Source: Alphaproteobacteria bacterium (lineage in GTDB: Bacteria; Pseudomonadota; Alphaproteobacteria; Sphingomonadales; Sphingomonadaceae). Taken from it: DNA of 6,935 nt. The stretch is taken from positions 1 to 6,935 of the forward strand of contig JAGWQR010000118.1 of assembly GCA_028869975.1 (NCBI GenBank), in the 5' to 3' direction. The notes under the pieces are model-generated. The model did no database searches. It was not told where the DNA came from and was given only the letters and a program-made list of their open reading frames with translations. Numbering within the stretch: the stretch's first letter is position 1; each line of letters opens with the position of its first letter. Shown here one piece after another: positions 1-6,868 of the stretch. The position numbers and the translations under genes are program-made.

Positions 1-1
1 A

Positions 2-298
2 GTGGTGACGATCGGCGCGCAGAATCTGGCTTTTTTCGATGCGGAGAATCGCTCGGATCATCCAATAACGGGTCAGGCCGCCTATAATGTTTCCCCTGAT
101 CAGGCGGGGGCCTACTTCAAGAAGATCCAGTGCTTCTGCTTCACCCAGCAAACGCTGCAACCGCATCAGAAAGTGCGGATGCCAGTGCAGTTTTTTGTCG
201 ATCCGAGTTTGCTGAAAGATGAAGACTCGAATGAAATCAAGGAAATTACGCTGAGCTACACCTTCTATCCGGTAGACCCGGCGAAAAAGAGCAGCTAG
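2..298 (+). CDS. ctaG: Cytochrome c oxidase assembly protein CtaG/Cox11, C-terminal part (5' end outside window)
   Basis: Cox11/CtaG is a membrane-anchored periplasmic copper chaperone that delivers copper to the CuB site of subunit I of aa3-type cytochrome c oxidase. The visible 98 residues are the C-terminal part of the periplasmic domain. They include the CFCF copper-binding motif (CxC, codons at 131-142), followed by a TQQTLQPHQ stretch, the MPVQFFVDP segment and a TLSYTFYPVD ending, all characteristic of the family. The N-terminal transmembrane anchor and true start lie upstream of the window. The first GTG at position 2 is an internal codon, because the family is normally about 180-200 residues long. 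The gene ends 31 nt before ctaE, which fits a shared oxidase operon. The identification is secure; only the 5' extent is unknown. Confidence 0.95.
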   Translation: MVTIGAQNLAFFDAENRSDHPITGQAAYNVSPDQAGAYFKKIQCFCFTQQTLQPHQKVRMPVQFFVDPSLLKDEDSNEIKEITLSYTFYPVDPAKKSS

Positions 299-329
299 AG
301 CAGCAACAGAATAAGCGAGGACGAAAAAC

Positions 330-1199
330 ATGGCCGGTGCAAAATCACATGATTACCATATTCTGCCGCCAAGCCCATGGCCGCTGATTGGCGCGTTTTC
401 GGCGCTGTCGATGGCGGCCGGCGGGGTGCTTTGGATGCACAAGATTCCGCATGGCGGCGCACTGTTTATTCTCGGCCTGCTGTTCAGCATCGCCAATGCA
501 GCGATGTGGTGGAACGATGTCATCAAAGAAGCCCATGCCGGCGATCACACGCCGGTGGTGCAGCTCCATCTGCGCTACGGGATGATCCTGTTCATCGCTT
601 CGGAAGTGATGTTTTTTGTCGGCTGGTTCTGGGCCTTTTTTGACTTTTCGCTGTTTCCGGCCCCGATCGAGTGGGTGCATAATGTCGCGCACATCATCAC
701 GCCGGTGGCGGGCCAGGCGCCCGAAGCCGCGACCTTCCCCGCAAAGGGGCTGGAGGTGCTCGATCCGTTCAAATTTCCTCTGCTCAACACGCTGATATTG
801 CTCTGCTCGGGGACGACAGTGACCTGGGCGCACCATGCGCTCATCCATGGCGACAGGCAGGGGCTGAAAAATGGGCTGTTGTGCACCATTTTGCTCGGCC
901 TCACCTTCACGAGCATTCAGGCGTATGAGTATATGCATGCGCCCTTCCCCTTCGGCCATATCAATTATACCTCGGCCTTCTTCATGGCGACCGGGTTTCA
1001 TGGCTTTCATGTCATCATAGGCACGATCTTCCTGAGCGTGTGCCTGGTGCGTGCCTATCGTGGTGATTTCACCCCGCGCCAGCATTTCGGGTTTGAGGCC
1101 GCCGCATGGTACTGGCACTTCGTGGACGTGGTGTGGCTGTTCCTGTTTGCCGCCATCTATATCTGGGGCGGCTGGAGCGCACCGATTCACGCAGGCTGA
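330..1199 (+). CDS. ctaE: Cytochrome c oxidase subunit III
   Basis: This is subunit III (COX3) of haem-copper cytochrome c oxidase, an integral inner-membrane protein that stabilises the catalytic core and keeps proton uptake in subunit I active. The 289-residue product has the expected length and about seven hydrophobic segments. Recognisable conserved stretches are HLRYGMILFIASEVMFF with its buried glutamate (the ASE), TWAHHALIHGDR, QAYEYMHAPF, GFHGFHVIIGT, and the C-terminal HFGFEAAAWYWHFVDVVW at residues 252-269. The ATG at 330 is preceded by a good Shine-Dalgarno sequence (GCGAGGA, ending about 8 nt upstream). The gene lies between ctaG and a DUF983/SURF1 pair, the usual oxidase biogenesis neighbourhood in alphaproteobacteria. 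A 297-codon open frame on the opposite strand is a shadow of this gene. Confidence 0.98.
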   Translation: MAGAKSHDYHILPPSPWPLIGAFSALSMAAGGVLWMHKIPHGGALFILGLLFSIANAAMWWNDVIKEAHAGDHTPVVQLHLRYGMILFIASEVMFFVGWFWAFFDFSLFPAPIEWVHNVAHIITPVAGQAPEAATFPAKGLEVLDPFKFPLLNTLILLCSGTTVTWAHHALIHGDRQGLKNGLLCTILLGLTFTSIQAYEYMHAPFPFGHINYTSAFFMATGFHGFHVIIGTIFLSVCLVRAYRGDFTPRQHFGFEAAAWYWHFVDVVWLFLFAAIYIWGGWSAPIHAG

Positions 1200-1204
1200 G
1201 TCTG

Positions 1205-1582
1205 GTGACTGAAAAGCCTGGCCTGATTCGCAATGCACTGACCGGAGGATGCCCGCGCTGCGGCGCGCGCACTCTCTTCAAAGGCTGGGTGACGTTTGCG
1301 CCGAGATGCAGCGCGTGCGGACTCGATTTTGAGCAATTCAATGTCGGCGATGGCGCGGCGGCCTTCCTCATCTTCATCATCCTGAGCCTTGTTTTTGCCG
1401 GGATCATCTGGGTGGAAGTCACGTTCAGCCCGCCCTGGTGGGTGCAGATGGCGATCTGGCTGCCGGTGACGATTGTGCTGACGCTCGTGCTGCTGCGTAT
1501 CGCCAAGGGCGCGCTCATCGCCGCCGAGTATCGCAATGATGCCGGTGCCCATGATGCTCAAAAGGGGACGCGGATCAAATGA
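1205..1582 (+). CDS. DUF983 family protein: zinc-ribbon, two-TM membrane protein
   Basis: This is a small membrane protein of the DUF983 family, whose biochemical role is not established. The 125-residue product starts with a CPRCG (C16, C19) and CSACG (C35, C38) pair that forms a four-cysteine zinc-ribbon-like knuckle. Two hydrophobic segments follow at about residues 51-71 and 80-97, and then a short polar tail. The GTG at 1205 is chosen because it lies 5 nt after the ctaE stop and puts the zinc ribbon at the N-terminus. The next in-frame ATG upstream (1106) is deep inside ctaE and would add unrelated residues. The Shine-Dalgarno sequence is weak, so translational coupling to ctaE is plausible. 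Its stop overlaps the SURF1 start (ATGA). DUF983 genes often sit between ctaE and SURF1 in alphaproteobacteria, which suggests, but does not prove, a role in oxidase assembly. Confidence 0.88.
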   Translation: MTEKPGLIRNALTGGCPRCGARTLFKGWVTFAPRCSACGLDFEQFNVGDGAAAFLIFIILSLVFAGIIWVEVTFSPPWWVQMAIWLPVTIVLTLVLLRIAKGALIAAEYRNDAGAHDAQKGTRIK

Positions 1583-2136
1583 AATTCCCCATCTTCCCCA
1601 CTTCGATAGTCGCAGCCGCGATGGCGTTGATGATCGGCCTGGGCGTCTGGCAGTGGAACAAGGCACAGCATGAGACGCCGCATGGCCCGTTCGCGGGCGA
1701 TCCGATCACCTTCCCCGCGCATTATGCCGGCGGTGATCTGACACCCTATCTCTGGCACAAGGCGAATGGCTATTGTGCGCTGGTGACCGGCTGGGACGCA
1801 AGCGCCGGACGCAATCTCAAAGGGGACTCTGGCTGGAAGCACCTCGCCACCTGTTTTCAGGGGGATGCAGGCAGCGATCCAATGGCGGTGAATATCGGCT
1901 GGTCAACCGACGCCACCAACCCAGACTGGCAGGGCGGGCAGGTTTCGGGTATGATTATCGAAGGCCCGGATCGCACGCTGCATCTGGTGGCGGATACTGC
2001 CGCACCCGGCCTGCAACCAAGCGAAGTGCCCGCGCCCAATACGGTCAACCACCTCTCCTACGCGCTGCAATGGTGGGCCTTCGCTCTGATTGCGGCGGTG
2101 ATTTACGTGCTGGTGTTGCGCCGCCGCGCGAAGTAA
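1579..2136 (+). CDS. SURF1-family cytochrome oxidase assembly protein
   Basis: SURF1 (Shy1) proteins are inner-membrane factors that help insert haem a and assemble subunit I of cytochrome c oxidase. The 185-residue product has the family layout of two membrane segments flanking a periplasmic domain. The N-terminal segment (about residues 9-24) runs into the LGVWQW signature. The domain contains VNIGWS (the counterpart of the family's RGW strand) and GGQVSGMI. The C-terminal NHLSYALQWWAFALIAAVIY block begins near residue 158 and is followed by RRR. It is shorter than the usual 220-250 residues, as I recall is common for sphingomonad versions. The ATG overlaps the DUF983 stop as ATGA, and AAAGGGGA about 11 nt upstream serves as ribosome binding site. 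The thrC start follows 10 nt after its stop. The family call is confident; function is inferred from family and context. Confidence 0.9.
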   Translation: MKFPIFPTSIVAAAMALMIGLGVWQWNKAQHETPHGPFAGDPITFPAHYAGGDLTPYLWHKANGYCALVTGWDASAGRNLKGDSGWKHLATCFQGDAGSDPMAVNIGWSTDATNPDWQGGQVSGMIIEGPDRTLHLVADTAAPGLQPSEVPAPNTVNHLSYALQWWAFALIAAVIYVLVLRRRAK

Positions 2137-2146
2137 AACGCCACGC

Positions 2147-3544
2147 ATGGACTATATCAGCACACGGGGGATGGCCCCGACACTGAACTTTGAAGCGGTG
2201 ACGCTGGCGGGCCTTGCCAGCGATGGCGGGCTTTATGTACCTGCACGCTGGCCGCGCTTCACGCCAGATGAAATTGCAGCGCTGGCAGACCTCTCCTATG
2301 TCGAAACCGCCGTGCGCGTGCTAGCGCCCTTTGTTGGCGATGCACTCACCGAAGCGGCGTTGCGCACACTGTGTGCACAGGCCTATGGCAGCTTCAGCCA
2401 TGCTGCGGTGACGCCGCTGGTGCGGCTTGATGCGCAGCACTGGCTGCTTGAACTGTTCCATGGCCCCACGCTCGCGTTCAAGGATGTGGCGCTGCAACTG
2501 CTGGGCGGCCTGTTCGAGCGCTTCTTGGCGCACCGCGACACTCACCTCACCATTGTCGGCGCAACCTCGGGCGATACAGGATCGGCGGCGATTGCGGCGG
2601 TTAAGGGCCGCGCCAAGATCGACATTTTCATGCTGCACCCCGAGGGCCGCGTTTCGGATGTTCAGCGCCGCCAGATGACGACCGTAGCCGCCGCCAATGT
2701 CCATAATATCGCGATAGAGGGCAGCTTTGATGACGCGCAGCGCATCGTGAAGGCGCTGTTCGCCGATGCGGAGCTGCGCAGCGCATATAACCTCGGCGCG
2801 GTCAATTCGATCAACTGGGCGCGGCTCGCGGCGCAAGTGGTGTATTATTTCTACGCCGCCGTGCGGCTGGGCGCACCGGCGCGGGCGGTGGCCTTCAGCG
2901 TGCCGACCGGCAATTTCGGCGATGTATTTGCGGGCTATGTTGCGGCGCAGATGGGGCTGCCCATCAGGCGGCTGATCGTGGCCACCAATGTCAACGACAT
3001 TCTCCACCGCGCGCTTTCCACAGGCGATTACAGCCAGGGCATCGTCACCCCCACCCAGGCCCCGAGCATGGATATTCAGGTGTCGAGCAATTTCGAGCGA
3101 CTGCTGTTTGATGTCGGCTGGCGCGATGGCGCGGCAATCCGAGAGCAGATGGCGGCGTTCGAGACCCGCACGGCGATGCAGCTCAGCACGGCGCAGCGCG
3201 CAGGGGCCGACAAGCTGTTCAGCTCGGCGCGGATCGATCCCGAAGCCATGGTCGAGGCGATGCGCTGGGCGCACGATCACACCGGCAACATCATCGATCC
3301 GCATACCGCGATCGGCCTTGCGGCGGCGCGGCGCACCAGCGATCTTGATGGCCCGATCATCACCCTCGCCACCGCGCACCCGGCCAAATTCCCGGACGCG
3401 GTGGCAGCGGCTTGCGACGTGCACCCGGCCTTGCCCGCGCGCCTTGGCGATCTGTTTGCGCTGCCCGAGCGCTATGACACGCGCCCCGCCACGCACGACG
3501 CGATCAAGGCGTATATCCACGCGCATGGCACGCGCATTGGCTGA
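2147..3544 (+). CDS. thrC: Threonine synthase
   Basis: Threonine synthase is a cytosolic PLP enzyme that converts O-phosphohomoserine and water to threonine and phosphate, the last step of threonine biosynthesis. The 465-residue length matches the longer ThrC class. Seen in the sequence are the N-terminal MDYISTRG and AGLASDGGLYVP motifs, GPTLAFKDVALQ with the PLP-binding lysine at K112, GATSGDTGS at residues 138-146, GAVNSINWARL, and PTGNFGD at 253-259, which holds the cofactor phosphate. QVSSNFERLLFD and a late TAHPAKFPDA segment are also family hallmarks. The start is the ATG at 2147, 10 nt after the SURF1 stop; the Shine-Dalgarno sequence is weak. Being downstream of oxidase assembly genes is a conserved arrangement in sphingomonads, as I recall, and not a functional link. 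The last 20 nt overlap the start of the next gene. No damage is visible. Confidence 0.98.
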   Translation: MDYISTRGMAPTLNFEAVTLAGLASDGGLYVPARWPRFTPDEIAALADLSYVETAVRVLAPFVGDALTEAALRTLCAQAYGSFSHAAVTPLVRLDAQHWLLELFHGPTLAFKDVALQLLGGLFERFLAHRDTHLTIVGATSGDTGSAAIAAVKGRAKIDIFMLHPEGRVSDVQRRQMTTVAAANVHNIAIEGSFDDAQRIVKALFADAELRSAYNLGAVNSINWARLAAQVVYYFYAAVRLGAPARAVAFSVPTGNFGDVFAGYVAAQMGLPIRRLIVATNVNDILHRALSTGDYSQGIVTPTQAPSMDIQVSSNFERLLFDVGWRDGAAIREQMAAFETRTAMQLSTAQRAGADKLFSSARIDPEAMVEAMRWAHDHTGNIIDPHTAIGLAAARRTSDLDGPIITLATAHPAKFPDAVAAACDVHPALPARLGDLFALPERYDTRPATHDAIKAYIHAHGTRIG

Positions 3545-4418
3545 GCCATTGACCCCCATCACGCTGATCGGTGACCCCTGGCCCGATTATGGCCTGATCG
3601 ACAGCGGCAATGGCCGCAAATATGAGCGCTACGGGCCTTACCGCTTCATCCGGCCGGACAGCCAAGCGCTCTGGGCCCCCGCACACGCGCCGTGGGAGGC
3701 GCACGCCGAATTCGTCCCCGGATCGGATGAAGAGGGCGGCGGGCGCTGGGTTTTCGCGCAGGACGTGCCGCATACTGGCTGGCCGCTGGCGTGGGAGGCG
3801 GTGCGCTTCACCGCGCGCACCACCCCCTTCCGCCACCTCGGTTTCTTCCCCGATATGGCGCCGGTGTGGCGCTGGATGCGGCAGCAACTGGCGGGCCGCA
3901 CCGCGCCACAAGCGCTCAACCTGTTCGGCTATACCGGCGTCGGGTCGCTCGCGCTCGCCGCCAGGGGGGCCGCCGTCACCCATGTCGATGCCTCCAACAA
4001 ATCGGTTGAAGCGGCGCGCGCCAACGCCGCATTGTCCGGCCTCGATCAGGCCCCCATCCGCTGGCTGGTTGATGATGCCGCCAAATTCGTGAGTCGCGAG
4101 GTGCGGCGCTCAAGGCGTTATGACGGCATCATCCTCGATCCGCCCAAATACGGGCGCGGGCCGGCCAAGGAGCTGTGGGCTCTCGAAACCGGCCTGCCCC
4201 CGCTCATCGCCGATTGCCGCCGCCTGCTCGACGAACGCTCGGCCTTCCTGTTCCTCACCGTTTATGCTGTGCGGATGTCGGCGCTCAGCCTCGGCGAATT
4301 GCTGCGCCAGAATTTGAGCGATCTTGGCGGCAGCATCGAATGTGGCGAATTGGGCGTACGCGAGGAAGCGCGCGGCCTCACGCTGCCCACCGCCATTTTC
4401 GCGCGCTGGCACCGCTGA
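3525..4418 (+). CDS. Class I SAM-dependent methyltransferase, RlmI/RlmK-like
   Basis: This is a probable cytosolic S-adenosylmethionine-dependent methyltransferase of the group related to the 23S rRNA methyltransferases RlmI and RlmK. The 297-residue product starts with a small domain (GDPWPDYGLIDSGNGRKYER, YGPYRFIRP). The Rossmann methyltransferase domain follows: SAM-binding motif I NLFGYTGVGS at residues 132-141, the acidic THVDAS strand end, DDAAKFV, and DPPKYGRG at 205-212 as the substrate-site motif. There is no N-terminal PUA domain as in RlmI. In the late strand where RlmI carries its catalytic cysteine, this protein reads FLTVYAVRMS without cysteine, so 5-methylcytosine formation is not supported. 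ATG 3525 is preferred over TTG 3537 or 3549. It overlaps the thrC end by 20 nt, implying translational coupling. The substrate is unknown; RNA is the likeliest. Confidence 0.85.
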   Translation: MARALAEPLTPITLIGDPWPDYGLIDSGNGRKYERYGPYRFIRPDSQALWAPAHAPWEAHAEFVPGSDEEGGGRWVFAQDVPHTGWPLAWEAVRFTARTTPFRHLGFFPDMAPVWRWMRQQLAGRTAPQALNLFGYTGVGSLALAARGAAVTHVDASNKSVEAARANAALSGLDQAPIRWLVDDAAKFVSREVRRSRRYDGIILDPPKYGRGPAKELWALETGLPPLIADCRRLLDERSAFLFLTVYAVRMSALSLGELLRQNLSDLGGSIECGELGVREEARGLTLPTAIFARWHR

Positions 4419-4477
4419 CGCCAGAATGAACGCGACCGACTCTTGCGCGGCGTGCTGATGAACGGCATAAGCCCGCC

Positions 4478-5746
4478 ATGCACGATATCAAATTCATTAG
4501 GGAACATGCCGATCTGTTCGACGCAGGGCTGGCGCGGCGGGGGCTGGCGCCGCAAGCGGGTTATATCCAGGATATTGATGAACGTGTCAGAATTACGCAA
4601 ACAACAGTTGAAAGCCTGCTTGCTCATCGCAATATGATTTCAAAACAAATCGGTCAGGAAATGGCCAAAGGCAATGTTGACGCCGCAAATTCGTTAAAAG
4701 CGGAGGTTGAGCAGACGAAGCGGGACCTTCCTCTGAAGGAAGAAGCGCACCGTGTTGCCGTGGATGAACTCAGAATTGCACTGAGTTCCTTCCCAAACCG
4801 CCCCGCCGATGATGTTCCCGATGGTGCAGATGAGAATGACAATGTCGAGCAGCACCGCTGGGGCACGCCGCGCAACGGCGGCGCGGAGCATTTCGATATT
4901 GGTGCGCCGCTCGGCCTCGATTTTGAAAGCGCGCAAAGTGTCGCGGGGGCGCGTTTCGCGTATCTGCGTCAAGGCGTGGCGCGGCTGCACCGTGCCCTCG
5001 GCCAGTTCATGCTCGATCATAACACCGCGCCCGCGTTCGGCTATGAGGAGGTCAACCCGCCGGTGCTGGTGCGCGACGAGGCGATGTTCGGCACCGCGCA
5101 ACTGCCCAAATTCGCCGAGGATCTTTTCCAGACGAACGATGACCGCTGGCTCATCCCCACAGCCGAAGTATCACTTACCAATATGGTTCGTGAACAGATT
5201 CTGTCCGAAGCAGAACTGCCCTTGAGATTTACCGCATTGACACCATGCTTCCGTGCTGAAGCGGGCGCGGCGGGCAAGGATACACGCGGGCTGATCCGCC
5301 AGCACCAGTTTGAGAAGGTCGAGCTGGTTTCTATAACCACAGAGGATCAATCTGAAGCCGAGCATGAACGGATGACGCGCTGCGCCGAGAGCCTCCTTGA
5401 AGCCCTTGAGCTGCCCTACCGCCGGATGCTGCTGTGCGCGGGCGATATGGGGTTCAGCGCGCGCAAAACCTATGATCTGGAGGTGTGGCTGCCGGGGCAA
5501 GGCAAATATCGCGAAATCTCGTCCTGCTCCAATTGCGACGATTTCCAGGCGCGACGGATGCGGGCGCGCTATCGCCCATCTGGTGAAAAGGGAACCCGTT
5601 TCGTCCATACACTTAATGGCTCGGCGCTCGCGGTCGGGCGCACGCTGGTCGCCGTGCTCGAAAATTACCAGCAGGCCGGTGGTGCTGTCACCATACCCGC
5701 CGCACTCAAGCCCTATATGGGCGGGCTGGAGCGGCTGGAACCATGA
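4478..5746 (+). CDS. serS: Seryl-tRNA synthetase
   Basis: SerS is a class II aminoacyl-tRNA synthetase that charges tRNA-Ser with serine in the cytosol; in bacteria it also charges tRNA-Sec where that exists. The 422-residue length is typical. The N-terminal MHDIKFIREHADLFDAGL leads into the long antiparallel coiled-coil arm (about residues 28-105) that grips the tRNA extra arm. The catalytic core shows the serine-site TAEVSLTN at 228-235, motif 2 beginning FRAEAGAAGKDTRG at residue 258, FEKVEL, ISSCSNCDDFQARR, and motif 3 GRTLVAVLENYQ at 387-398. The ATG at 4478 matches the family N-terminus but has no clear Shine-Dalgarno sequence. The coiled-coil segment has much lower GC than the rest of the gene. 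The stop overlaps the next gene as ATGA. Confidence 0.98.
   Translation: MHDIKFIREHADLFDAGLARRGLAPQAGYIQDIDERVRITQTTVESLLAHRNMISKQIGQEMAKGNVDAANSLKAEVEQTKRDLPLKEEAHRVAVDELRIALSSFPNRPADDVPDGADENDNVEQHRWGTPRNGGAEHFDIGAPLGLDFESAQSVAGARFAYLRQGVARLHRALGQFMLDHNTAPAFGYEEVNPPVLVRDEAMFGTAQLPKFAEDLFQTNDDRWLIPTAEVSLTNMVREQILSEAELPLRFTALTPCFRAEAGAAGKDTRGLIRQHQFEKVELVSITTEDQSEAEHERMTRCAESLLEALELPYRRMLLCAGDMGFSARKTYDLEVWLPGQGKYREISSCSNCDDFQARRMRARYRPSGEKGTRFVHTLNGSALAVGRTLVAVLENYQQAGGAVTIPAALKPYMGGLERLEP
4561..4680. other. Low-GC patch inside serS
   Basis: By hand count this 120-nt stretch is 47/120 G+C (39%), whereas 4861-4920 in the same gene is 43/60 (72%). The patch covers much of the first coiled-coil helix, where codons end freely in A or T (for example CGT, ATT, CAA, ACA, GTT, AAA). 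The next 120 nt are intermediate (54%), and a second dip occurs at 5161-5260 (about 47%). The reading frame is intact and the protein looks normal. The abrupt boundary suggests a recombined segment or relaxed codon selection; the sequence alone does not say which. Confidence 0.6.
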
Positions 5747-6834
5747 TGAGGCGCGGGGCGCCCCTGCTGCTGCTCGCGCTCGCCGGGTGTATTCCGCCGG
5801 GTGCCCCACTGTTGCAGAGCAAGACACCGCCACCCTCCCCAACCCGGATCGCGCCCGATGCAGAACTTACGCCCGAACCGCCGGTGTGGGAAGCGCATCC
5901 TGCAGACGTCAGCACCATCGATGTAACCGGTGGAACCTATACGGTTCAGCATGGCGACACGCTGCATAGTGTAGGTGAAAAGACCCAGGTGGGCTGGGAA
6001 GTGCTCGCTCGCGCCAATAATTTAACGCTGCCGGTAAATCTGGTTCCTGGCCAGCAACTCACCATTCCTGCGGGACATTATCATATCGTCAGGTCTGGCG
6101 AGAGTGGTATCGCCATCGCGCGCGCCCACCATGTCCATTGGACCGAAATCGTCGCACTCAATGGCCTTACCGAACCCTATGTTATCCACACGAATCAGCG
6201 GCTACTGCTGCCTGCGGGAGACAGCCATGCCAGCCTGCCGCCAGTCGCAGCGCCCGCGACACAGCCGCCCGCCAGCATCGCACCAAAGCCACCGGCACAG
6301 GACGCCATGGAAGCACGCGCCGCCGCGTTTAATCTGGATGATGTCGTACAGGGCGGAGGCGAACCGGCGCAGGATGCGGGCGCACAGGTCCCGCGTCATC
6401 AGCATCCCACCCTTCTTAGCCCTCTGCCCGCAACGTCGCCAGTGCCAGAACCGAAGCATTTTTCAGATGGCACCTTCGCCTGGCCACTACATGGCAGCAT
6501 CGCAACCCGATTCGGCGGCAATAGTCATGGTATCGACATCACTGCGCAGCCGGGCAGCATCGTCAATGCAGCGGCGAGCGGGGTTGTCGCTTTTGACGGG
6601 CCGGTGGCCGGCTATGGCGGCACCATTATCCTGCGGCACGGCGATGGCTGGCTGACGATTTACAGCCATCTTGCCCGGATCAGTGTGACGCGTGGCGAAG
6701 CCGTGCGACGAGGGTCCGCGATCGGTATCAGTGGCGGCGCAGACGTGCATTTTGAAATCCGTCAGCACAAAACCCCGATCGATCCAATGCGCAAGCTAGG
6801 CCATGTTGACAAAAGGGATTCCCAAACGGTGTGA
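5743..6834 (+). CDS. LysM-LysM-LytM/M23 lipoprotein, NlpD-like probable amidase activator
   Basis: This is a predicted lipoprotein of the NlpD/LytM cell-division factor type, acting on or near peptidoglycan in the periplasm. The 363-residue product begins with a signal peptide rich in leucine and alanine and a lipobox LAGC with the lipidated cysteine at C16. Two LysM peptidoglycan-binding domains follow at about residues 63-111 and 112-159. A proline/alanine-rich linker leads to an M23 (LytM) domain from about W247. The active site looks degenerate. The usual HxxxD reads S261-H-G-I-D265, and the usual HxH reads D334-V-H336; only the YxH motif (Y307-S-H309) is normal. E. coli NlpD is degenerate in the same places and activates the amidase AmiC, so an activator role is inferred. 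The start overlaps the serS stop (ATGA); ATG 5746 is an alternative. The last residues may come from the neighbouring IS. Confidence 0.88.
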   Translation: MMRRGAPLLLLALAGCIPPGAPLLQSKTPPPSPTRIAPDAELTPEPPVWEAHPADVSTIDVTGGTYTVQHGDTLHSVGEKTQVGWEVLARANNLTLPVNLVPGQQLTIPAGHYHIVRSGESGIAIARAHHVHWTEIVALNGLTEPYVIHTNQRLLLPAGDSHASLPPVAAPATQPPASIAPKPPAQDAMEARAAAFNLDDVVQGGGEPAQDAGAQVPRHQHPTLLSPLPATSPVPEPKHFSDGTFAWPLHGSIATRFGGNSHGIDITAQPGSIVNAAASGVVAFDGPVAGYGGTIILRHGDGWLTIYSHLARISVTRGEAVRRGSAIGISGGADVHFEIRQHKTPIDPMRKLGHVDKRDSQTV

Positions 6835-6835
6835 T
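6806..6835 (+). promoter_or_regulatory. Possible promoter at the lipoprotein gene/IS junction
   Basis: A perfect -35 hexamer TTGACA lies at 6806-6811. It is followed after 18 nt by TGTGAT at 6830-6835, a 4-of-6 match to the -10 consensus. A transcript would start near 6842, just before the hairpin and the transposase start. The -35 box overlaps the end of the lipoprotein gene. Whether it belongs to the host or to the IS depends on the unknown IS left end. The weak -10 box keeps the confidence low. Confidence 0.35.
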
Positions 6836-6847
6836 TTCTGATTCAAG

Positions 6848-6867
6848 ACTGCTTTTTGGAGAGCAGT
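6848..6867 (+). promoter_or_regulatory. Hairpin with transposase Shine-Dalgarno sequence in its loop
   Basis: ACTGCT (6848-6853) and AGCAGT (6862-6867) form a perfect 6-bp stem, extendable by a G-T pair, around the 8-nt loop TTTTGGAG. The GGAG at 6858-6861 is the only good ribosome binding site for the ATG at 6869, with 7 nt between them. Folding would place the site in a small loop and the stem within 1 nt of the start codon, so it may limit translation of the transposase. The repeat is seen directly; the regulatory role is inferred. Confidence 0.5.
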
Positions 6868-6868
6868 T

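Noticed and set aside
345..1238. A 297-codon open frame on the - strand opposite ctaE.
   Set aside because: It has no family resemblance and mirrors the codon bias of ctaE, which is unambiguous on the + strand.
2137..2146. A possible operon boundary between SURF1 and thrC because their functions are unrelated.
   Set aside because: The gap is only 10 nt and shows no terminator, so there is no sequence support for a transcriptional break.
2988..3524. Upstream extension of the methyltransferase frame into thrC, giving a 476-residue protein.
   Set aside because: The added residues are arginine/serine/proline-rich out-of-frame thrC sequence. The methyltransferase similarity begins after 3525.
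2321..3562. A 413-codon open frame on the - strand opposite thrC.
   Set aside because: It is a shadow of the GC-rich thrC codons. The translation is arginine/histidine-rich and low in recognisable motifs, while thrC has all its family motifs.
4426..4458. A 10-codon mini-ORF (MNATDSCAAC) before serS that might be a leader peptide or attenuator.
   Set aside because: It has only one serine codon, and no terminator/antiterminator structure or good ribosome binding site is visible. Chance is the simplest explanation.
4443..4470. A possible serS promoter (TTGCGC, 16 nt, GCATAA).
   Set aside because: Both boxes are weak matches and the spacer is short. Such matches are expected by chance, so it is not listed as a feature.
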